Origin: Proteobacteria bacterium UBA1673
GTDB lineage: Bacteria; Pseudomonadota; Gammaproteobacteria; Comchoanobacterales; Comchoanobacteraceae
NCBI GenBank assembly: GCA_002320385.1
Contig: DCKN01000076.1
Location: 1 to 20,361 of the forward strand
Direction: 5' to 3'
Length of the DNA stretch: 20,361 nt
Shown here piece by piece: positions 15,243-20,361 of the stretch (its first letter is position 1; the number at the start of each line of letters is the position of its first letter). The position numbers and the translations under genes were made by a program. Under the pieces are notes generated by a model that worked only from the letters and a program-made list of their open reading frames with translations, was not told the origin of the DNA and did not search any database.

Positions 15243-16496
15243 TTATTTACGATGACTGATTGCAACACAGTCTTTAAGAATCTTTTTGTAATTTAAGAGC
15301 ATGTAGAGTACAGTTGCTGCAATCAGAATAGTCAAATCAATGTAAGCGCTGATAATCGACTTTATATCAAAGAATGCTATGAGCTGTATACCGATTACGA
15401 GTCCTACTGATCCAATCGATATCGTTAGTGAAGATACAAAACCGCCACACCCCTTTCCTGTTGCACTTTGTGTCGCAAGCACAAAGAAATTGATGGTTAA
15501 TATACTACATGAGGCAATCATGATGCAAAATAGCGCAACATAGCCGATGTGTTCAAGCATCTCGTTAGATAGTGAGAATAAGAAGACTTGAGCGATAGCA
15601 CATACTAATGCGGTCAATATTGTTACAAAGGATATACTTACTGGGCTATAGCGCTGCAGTAATCTTGCATTCAGATTGGCTGAAGCAAATACCATGATCC
15701 CCACAACAACCCCAACGATTATTGTATACTCAAACTTTGACACGTGTAGTCTTTCAAGTAGCATGATGGGTGATAATACAAAAACCAGCTCAAATATGAC
15801 CATGGTAACTAGATACATGAAACAAAATCTTTGGTACATGCGATTGCCCAATGTGTATTTAAAGTTTTGTTTGATGCTACTTAGCGATAGGGCTTGTTTA
15901 TTGATTTTACTGCCTAGTGCAAATATGAGGTAAGAGGCTATTGCTGATACAGAGCAGCAAACGATTGCATTGATTGTAAAATACGAACGCCAACCAAGAT
16001 GTTGAGCAGCAATATTCAGCGCCAAAGGTGTTAATCCGATGATGATGCCAGCTGCACCACTAATTTTAGAATATAATTTAGAACCCTTTTCCAAACTACA
16101 AAAATCATTGATGATCGCCATCACACTGATTTCACCGATTGCTGCGGTTAAGCCTGAGAGCACTCTGAAAATCCATAAAAAATTATTGCTATCGCCAATA
16201 CCACAGAGTAAGCAAAAGATTGCATAGATATTGAGAAAAATAATAAAAATATTCACACGGCCAAAACGGTCTGATAATGGGCCGACCATAAATTGCCCGA
16301 AAATGAGACCAAATAAGAAAGGGGAGACAATGCTCTGTTGCGCCTGGTTAATGGTTATGTTCAACTCATTAGCCATGTTGTCAAGAATCCCGTATACCCC
16401 GCTGGAATTAATCGGACGCAGTGATTGCATGATCACTAAACTAAAAAACACGTAATAGCTGGTGTTCAATTCTTTTTGAGCATGCTTTCGTTGCAT
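15243..16496 (-). CDS. MFS transporter, Bcr/CflA-like, paralogue B'
   Basis: A 417-residue, about 12-span transporter of the same subfamily as the protein at 13459–14697. The two align without gaps through the S-D-R-F-G-R motif A at residues 75–80. Shared landmarks include N/S-T-S-Y-Y-V-F-F, a Y-G-[VI]-L-x-x-M-A-N segment, L-G-W-R-S (about 168–172), the K-I-N-K-Q-A-L loop and F-x-L-A-T-Q-S-A in span 10. Divergence over the C-terminal half suggests an old duplication with different substrates. AAGGA lies 6 nt before the ATG at 16496, with a promoter at 16523–16551. The two transporter genes converge, with the small secreted-protein gene between them. No drug-specific D-x-Y-L-P-A motif is present, as in paralogue B. 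Substrate unknown. Confidence 0.88.
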   Translation of the reverse strand: MQRKHAQKELNTSYYVFFSLVIMQSLRPINSSGVYGILDNMANELNITINQAQQSIVSPFLFGLIFGQFMVGPLSDRFGRVNIFIIFLNIYAIFCLLCGIGDSNNFLWIFRVLSGLTAAIGEISVMAIINDFCSLEKGSKLYSKISGAAGIIIGLTPLALNIAAQHLGWRSYFTINAIVCCSVSAIASYLIFALGSKINKQALSLSSIKQNFKYTLGNRMYQRFCFMYLVTMVIFELVFVLSPIMLLERLHVSKFEYTIIVGVVVGIMVFASANLNARLLQRYSPVSISFVTILTALVCAIAQVFLFSLSNEMLEHIGYVALFCIMIASCSILTINFFVLATQSATGKGCGGFVSSLTISIGSVGLVIGIQLIAFFDIKSIISAYIDLTILIAATVLYMLLNYKKILKDCVAISHRK

Positions 16497-16522
16497 GAGT
16501 ATCCTTATTTAATATTATTTTA

Positions 16523-16551
16523 ATCATACGTAATCTGTATTATTAGATCAA
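16523..16551 (-). promoter_or_regulatory. Promoter of transporter B'
   Basis: Minus strand: TTGATC (16551–16546), 17-nt spacer, TATGAT (16528–16523). It is followed by an A/T-rich leader and AAGGA before the ATG at 16496. Confidence 0.55.
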
Positions 16552-16672
16552 TAAAAGAAAATATATTCAAACGATTTATTCTAAGTAAATAAGATATGAC
16601 CACAGCAATATTGCAGTCATTTTGCTCACTTTTTTATTAATGGATCATCGAAACTAGACAAGATGACAATCC

Positions 16673-17335
16673 TCACAACATCGTACAGCAGGCCATGATG
16701 AGCATAAATACTATGATACAATAGTAATAACCCCACTCAAAACAAGCAAAAATAAACCAACGTTGGTCCATGGCCAGTAAAAAGAATGTCCGATCAAGAT
16801 CGCCCCGTGATGCGACAAGTTGTGATACTACGTCGATTGGAAATGACGTGATCATACCAATGGCTGCGACTACTGCCACGATCAAAGTTGTATTACCCAA
16901 CCAATACCAAATGGGTTGTTCTATGTTGACATGCTGTAATATGGTTGACATCCACAGTAAACTGATACCAACCAAGAGGGCACCTAATGAAGCGTGTAAG
17001 CCTAATATGATATGCGCGGGGGCACAAGCAATCAATAAAAAAGCGCCTAAAAGAACCATCTCTAGTGCTTGACAATACTGTCTTGTTGCATCCGTTGCTT
17101 GAGGTATTGATGCGCTCAATAGTCCGCTGATACAGATATGCACGAGCACAAACATAGCAACGCCACCAGCAAATACATAGCGTTCTGGTGCTTGTAAATA
17201 ATGGCCGCTGATCGTTGCTAGGTACGGTTGTGCGCGTCCAGCATTGACCGCTAGAAAACGACAAACAAGCGGGATGATTGCTAAAAAAATCAGATTGACC
17301 ACAGTAACAATCAGACGGATTGGCGCGTTGAGCAT
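16673..17335 (-). CDS. Six-span membrane protein resembling the Frag1/DRAM/Sfk1 family
   Basis: A 220-residue protein with six likely membrane segments (about 8–28, 54–74, 88–108, 112–134, 147–165 and 193–218). The loop after span 1 reads P-Y-L-A-T-I-S-G … A-P-E-R-Y-V-F (37–55), span 4 begins H-A-S-L-G-A-L (114–120), and the last span opens with A-C-F-E-W (197–201). This order (Pro-rich I-S-x-G … P-E loop, His with Gly-Ala in span 4, Glu-Trp in span 6) is that of Frag1/DRAM/Sfk1 proteins, mostly eukaryotic, with members acting in autophagy and lipid handling. The assignment is from memory of the pattern and is moderate. AAGGA lies 7 nt before the ATG, with a promoter at 17360–17388. It sits between transporter B' and membrane protein A'. 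Alternative: an unrelated six-span protein. Confidence 0.75.
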   Translation of the reverse strand: MLNAPIRLIVTVVNLIFLAIIPLVCRFLAVNAGRAQPYLATISGHYLQAPERYVFAGGVAMFVLVHICISGLLSASIPQATDATRQYCQALEMVLLGAFLLIACAPAHIILGLHASLGALLVGISLLWMSTILQHVNIEQPIWYWLGNTTLIVAVVAAIGMITSFPIDVVSQLVASRGDLDRTFFLLAMDQRWFIFACFEWGYYYCIIVFMLIMACCTML

Positions 17336-17359
17336 AGTGTGTTCCTTATCCTGTCTGTT

Positions 17360-17388
17360 ACTTTAACATGGGCTGATAAGCGTGGCAA
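17360..17388 (-). promoter_or_regulatory. Extended -10 promoter of the DRAM-like gene
   Basis: Minus strand: TTGCCA (17388–17383), 17-nt spacer ending in TGT, TAAAGT (17365–17360). It lies about 25 nt upstream of the ATG at 17335. Confidence 0.45.
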
Positions 17389-17607
17389 TCTTCCCAGTAA
17401 TGATAACCATTCGCTGAATTTATGATCATGAAAAACCCTTTCATTGCCCCATCTATACGGCATTGATCTACCGAATATCTTCATTGGCCTGCTTGGTTTG
17501 AATACTAGACACTACCAGGATAGCTATCTACCTACCAAAATACTCATCATCGTTTATAAAAGTTTATCAATCAATCCCGTCCAAAATGGTTATCACAAAT
17601 GATAAAA

Positions 17608-17636
17608 TTGCATCGCAAGTCATACAGTGATATTAT
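17608..17636 (+). promoter_or_regulatory. Extended -10 promoter of paralogue A'
   Basis: TTGCAT (17608–17613), 17-nt spacer ending in TGA, TATTAT (17631–17636). Same -35 hexamer, spacing and TGA extension as the promoter of paralogue A. The predicted start near 17643 is only about 9 nt before the ATG at 17652, which favours the downstream ATG at 17664. Confidence 0.65.
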
Positions 17637-17663
17637 ATATCTATAAATAGTATGCGTTCCATA

Positions 17664-18581
17664 ATGAAAAATATTTACATGAGTCTGCTAGGCCAAGCAA
17701 ATCAGTTTAAAGCAAATAACCGTAAAGCTATCGTGCTGGATGCAATGCGGTACACAGCGATTATGTTCACGATTGCTTACGTAGTTGGTTTTTATCTCCC
17801 AAAATCACCATCGTACTCACTTGCATTACAACATCCTACAGTGAATTCAATGCACTTCGTTTTTTTGGCTTTTCAAGAGGGATTTCGTTATGACAATGAT
17901 GTTTATTCAGTCTTCGGAGCGGTGTTTTTTTTACTGAGTGTAAGCAATATACTTTCTGTTGGACAAAGTCGGTTTTTAACTCGCTTAATGCGTGGTCAAA
18001 GGGCGTGCTTGATTGAAGCCACAACGCATGGATTCACACAATATCGTTGGGTGCGTGCGCTTTTACTTACCTGTATAGAAATCCTAATGGCATTTCTTGG
18101 CTGCTTCGCAAGTTTTATTATTGTCATGTGCATAGGGCCAGCATGGCAAAAGATCAATGTTGATGGTACTTTCGCTGGCATGGTAGTCTTTTTTTCCATC
18201 TTTGCCGTGTCGTTTTTCCCATACTTCTATGTAAGTACCCTGAGTTATCATTTGTATTATCTGATGGCTGATAAAAATACAAAAGGTCTGGCTTTATTTG
18301 AAAAAGCTCATGCAATCACCAAGCGTGTTGGATTTGTGAAAACGGTGCTACTAAGATTTAGACATGGGATTAACCTAGTGCTGATGCTTGCTATTGGTGT
18401 TATATTTGATCAGATTGTCTATATCCCTATGGATAATCTGATCTACGAGACAAGATTTGTATTATATGCGATTAGATTCACATTAGTGGTTTTGCCCACC
18501 CTGGTAATAGCCCCGTTTAAAGCTGCCATGAATACTATCTTGTATGAACACTACTACAATGAAGCTCGTTTAGAGAATTGA
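17664..18581 (+). CDS. Polytopic inner-membrane protein, paralogue A'
   Basis: A 305-residue protein with about six membrane regions, homologous to paralogue A (9507–10451). With the ATG at 17664 both proteins place R-Y-T at residues 29–31 and V-G-Q-S-R at 99–103, so they align without any gap through residue 130; the ATG at 17652 would add four unmatched residues and an implausibly short leader. Further shared blocks are around 205–235 (L-A-L-F … K-R-V-G-F-V-K-T) and the C-terminal A-P-F-x-A-A-M-N … Y-E-H region. None of the candidate starts has a clear Shine-Dalgarno sequence. Its extended -10 promoter matches that of paralogue A, suggesting common regulation. The C-terminal pattern recalls YciC/DUF975-type proteins; function is unknown. 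The gene ends before a terminator at 18644–18687. Confidence 0.8.
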   Translation: MKNIYMSLLGQANQFKANNRKAIVLDAMRYTAIMFTIAYVVGFYLPKSPSYSLALQHPTVNSMHFVFLAFQEGFRYDNDVYSVFGAVFFLLSVSNILSVGQSRFLTRLMRGQRACLIEATTHGFTQYRWVRALLLTCIEILMAFLGCFASFIIVMCIGPAWQKINVDGTFAGMVVFFSIFAVSFFPYFYVSTLSYHLYYLMADKNTKGLALFEKAHAITKRVGFVKTVLLRFRHGINLVLMLAIGVIFDQIVYIPMDNLIYETRFVLYAIRFTLVVLPTLVIAPFKAAMNTILYEHYYNEARLEN

Positions 18582-18643
18582 CGATCATTGGTGCTCATTT
18601 AACTCCAAGATCGCATTATATGGTCACATGGGATAAATCAATG

Positions 18644-18687
18644 AACCGACTATCCGCAAGAAAATCGCTCTAAGCGGGCGGTTTTTT
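18644..18687 (+). terminator. Terminator after paralogue A'
   Basis: AACCG (18644–18648) and CCGC (18654–18657) can pair with GCGG (18674–18677) and CGGTT (18679–18683), and a smaller CGCT-CTA-AGCG hairpin lies within. The structure runs into six T (18682–18687) and then GTTTT. It lies between two convergent genes and fits termination on the plus strand. Confidence 0.6.
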
Positions 18688-18690
18688 GTT

Positions 18691-20058
18691 TTAGGCAGGT
18701 AACACAATGTCGTTTGGTTTTGACATCGTTTGTTGGGACACTTCCGCAAGTATTGGTTCCACCAGTTCAACATAAGCATGAAGAGCATTGTTGCTCTCTG
18801 GTGTAATCTCGCTCGACTCGTCTGAACTTGTTGATGTATTGTCTTCGCTTAGATTTCTTGACTTTTTCAGCTTTGCAAGACCTCGAAGCGCAAATAAGCT
18901 ATTGCTTTCAAGACCATTTGAAACGGTAGCCGAGCACAAATCATCTCGTGCATCACTTTGTTGTTGAAACTGATCCTCATGGATACAAGCATGATGATTG
19001 TCTTGTACTTTCTCTTTGGACTCCGCGTCTAGCAGTGTGTTTGCCTGCTGCTTGGATTGATGTGTAGCAGCGTTGCGCGACGAGTTGAGGTCATTGGTGT
19101 CTACCTCCCAGTCTTGTTTTTCTTGCTCAGTGCGCATTTGTTCTGAGATCATGAAAGTTGCAATGGATGCTGCTGCACGTTTCGATTTTCTTATATTCTC
19201 TGTACTGATTTCTCGATCTGCTTTGGGACTAATTCGGCCTGATTTAGTCTTTTTTGATTCAGGTGTCTCAAGATCCTCTGCAGCAATCGATGTATTGTCA
19301 ATGGTAATTGGATGTGGACGTTTCTTGTGCTTGGTCAACTGGCTGGCTTTTGTCGACATTTTTATACCATGCCGGCTTACTATTGATCGTCTGTTGTGCT
19401 CCCGCTTTTGTATAACGCCTAAACGCAGTGAGTCTGATGATTCAAATTGTGGGTAAAGTTTGTGTAGATAGTCATATTTTCTTGAAATATCACAAAGTCC
19501 ATTCGCCTGTATCCAGTCGATAACTTGCTCATTGGGTTTGCCAGGCACACATGTTCTACTTTGTAGGTAATCGCGATAGATTTTATTAAAACCGCTCTGA
19601 TATTGACAAAAGCTATCGAAAAAATCCCTGAGCATCCGATCTGTCAAAGTATCGCCTGGTTGCAGTCGTAGACGATAATGATGACGCACAAGTGCTTCAC
19701 ATATCTCTTGGAATAATTGTGGACTCACGTTTGCCGACATCAATGCATAATGAAGCGGATGACAGCGCTCATGATCAGCTTGAATATCCAGAACACATCC
19801 CTGATACCGATTTAAATATGATTGAATTAAGGATAAGTGCCGCGACGACTGCTCACTCGCGGTTCTGGTTGAATCATGAATATGCTGACTTAACCAACTT
19901 TGTGCACAACTGGGAAAAATGATCTCACTGAGAGTATGCTTGTGTCCAACTCGATCTTGTTGTTGAGCGTGAATCATGAAATCAGACACGCTCAATGCTG
20001 TATCAGTTGATACTGGCCTTGAGGTAAAATCTTCTAAGTTTTTGGTGTTTGTTCTCAT
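18691..20058 (-). CDS. Large soluble hypothetical protein with basic patches; effector-like
   Basis: Unrecognised 455-residue protein, no signal peptide or membrane segment. Residues about 40–215 appear folded and mostly helical, including an H-P-L-H-Y-A-L stretch (100–106) that looks like the first helix of an ankyrin repeat, followed by a second helix (about 113–125). Only this one degenerate repeat is visible. Residues 215–300 are rich in basic clusters of the kind used as nuclear localisation signals: K-H-K-K-R (243–247), K-K-T-K-S-G-R (269–275) and R-K-S-K-R (290–294). The C-terminal third is Ser/Asp/Glu/Gln-rich and probably disordered. AAAGGA lies 8 nt before the ATG, under a near-perfect promoter (20079–20107). 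The composition suits a host-targeted effector of an intracellular bacterium; that is inference, and a cytosolic DNA- or RNA-binding protein is an alternative. Confidence 0.75.
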   Translation of the reverse strand: MRTNTKNLEDFTSRPVSTDTALSVSDFMIHAQQQDRVGHKHTLSEIIFPSCAQSWLSQHIHDSTRTASEQSSRHLSLIQSYLNRYQGCVLDIQADHERCHPLHYALMSANVSPQLFQEICEALVRHHYRLRLQPGDTLTDRMLRDFFDSFCQYQSGFNKIYRDYLQSRTCVPGKPNEQVIDWIQANGLCDISRKYDYLHKLYPQFESSDSLRLGVIQKREHNRRSIVSRHGIKMSTKASQLTKHKKRPHPITIDNTSIAAEDLETPESKKTKSGRISPKADREISTENIRKSKRAAASIATFMISEQMRTEQEKQDWEVDTNDLNSSRNAATHQSKQQANTLLDAESKEKVQDNHHACIHEDQFQQQSDARDDLCSATVSNGLESNSLFALRGLAKLKKSRNLSEDNTSTSSDESSEITPESNNALHAYVELVEPILAEVSQQTMSKPNDIVLPA

Positions 20059-20078
20059 GAAATAATCCTTTTTTTGAG

Positions 20079-20107
20079 ATTATATCACGCCTGATGTTTT
20101 TTTGCAA
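20079..20107 (-). promoter_or_regulatory. Strong extended -10 promoter of the effector-like gene
   Basis: Minus strand: TTGCAA (20107–20102), 17-nt spacer ending in TGA, TATAAT (20084–20079, perfect -10). The leader of about 15 nt contains AAAGGA before the ATG at 20058. Confidence 0.7.
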
Positions 20108-20144
20108 TTGTATAACATTCTATAAGAAGCTATTCCTTATCCAT

Positions 20145-20348
20145 CTACTTTTTCTTTCTAAATATGTCCATGAACAAGGGGAGGGAGCACCAACCAACGA
20201 TGCCTTGAATGATCATGACCACTCCGACAATGATAAAAAATAGCTGACTGGCACCGAATATGGCCGCCAATAAAATAATTGCGCCGATGACTGCGCGATT
20301 AATGCGATCGCTTTGATCAATATTACAAAAACCTGCCATGTATTCCAT
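20145..20348 (-). CDS. DUF2892-type small inner-membrane protein
   Basis: A 67-residue protein with the layout of the DUF2892 family (as in the membrane tail of YgaP): a short N-terminus with F-C-N-I … D-R-I-N-R (7–18), two membrane segments (about 19–33 and 36–52), and a G-W-C turn (52–54) followed by a short basic tail. The family's C-terminal C-P-L-Y motif appears here as C-S-L-P. Such proteins are often found near rhodaneses and are thought to be involved in sulfur or redox chemistry, but the role is unknown. The ATG at 20348 has no evident ribosome site. The ATG three codons downstream (20339) has a GGA close before it and is an alternative start. The upstream region lies outside the window, so its operon partners cannot be seen. 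Confidence 0.75.
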   Translation of the reverse strand: MEYMAGFCNIDQSDRINRAVIGAIILLAAIFGASQLFFIIVGVVMIIQGIVGWCSLPLFMDIFRKKK

Positions 20349-20361
20349 CCATAAAATATGA

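Larger units (their letters stand above)
17336..17663. other. Divergent promoter region, 328 bp
   Basis: Between divergent genes for the DRAM-like protein (-) and paralogue A' (+). It contains one good promoter for each (17360–17388 minus, 17608–17636 plus). The 220 bp between them hold no open frame, RNA or repeat that I can recognise. Confidence 0.55.

Noticed and set aside
16893..17264. Minus-strand open frame of 123 codons overlapping the DRAM-like gene.
   Set aside because: It is out of frame with a gene that has a good ribosome site and promoter, and its product is Arg/Thr/Cys-rich with no domain pattern.
19073..19456. Plus-strand open frame of 127 codons inside the effector-like gene.
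   Set aside because: It is antisense to the basic-cluster region, with no ribosome site or promoter; the minus-strand gene has both.
1..20361. CRISPR arrays, tRNA or rRNA genes, prophage or insertion-sequence genes.
   Set aside because: No regularly spaced repeats, no tRNA cloverleaf with a T-loop consensus, no rRNA segments and no intact transposase or integrase were seen in any gap between genes.

Overview
The window reads as a moderately AT-rich gammaproteobacterial chromosome. The evidence is the gene order rhodanese (YibN-like)–glutaredoxin 3–SecB, a YccA-type Bax-inhibitor protein, a zinc-type ribosomal protein L31, and an FtsK gene lying tail to tail with serS. Several genes resemble those of host-associated or intracellular gammaproteobacteria: a lipase-like hydrolase, long low-complexity soluble proteins with basic patches, a DRAM/Frag1-like membrane protein, and Bcr-like transporters in duplicate. 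That lifestyle is an inference. The species cannot be named from the sequence.

Layout. 1–4.15 kb (+): a good promoter, then a polytopic membrane protein, an alpha/beta hydrolase with a GHSLGG nucleophile elbow, and recJ, probably one transcript. 4.2–4.6 kb (-): rpmE, with a near-consensus promoter and a GTG start. 4.69–8.4 kb: ftsK (+) and serS (-), convergent, 16 nt apart. 8.5–9.2 kb (-): yccA-like gene. 9.5–11.4 kb (-): membrane protein A and a soluble hypothetical protein. 11.4–12.0 kb: about 600 bp with no recognisable gene. 12.0–13.2 kb (+): yibN-like, grxC and secB, closed by a strong terminator. 13.5–18.6 kb: Bcr/CflA-like transporter B (+), a small secreted six-cysteine protein (+), second transporter B' (-), a DRAM-like membrane protein (-), and membrane protein A' (+). 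18.7–20.06 kb (-): a 455-residue soluble hypothetical protein. 20.1–20.35 kb (-): a DUF2892-type small membrane protein.

How the genes work together. The housekeeping part covers DNA repair (RecJ), chromosome segregation and division (FtsK), translation (SerS, L31), redox and sulfur chemistry (rhodanese, Grx3), export (SecB) and membrane-protein quality control (YccA). The accessory part has mirror symmetry. Two paralogous gene pairs are arranged A(-) B(+) | B'(-) A'(+), as expected from an inverted duplication of an A–B block. The small cysteine-rich secreted gene sits at the axis. A and A' keep matching promoter architecture and align without gaps over their first 130 residues, which also fixes the start of A'.
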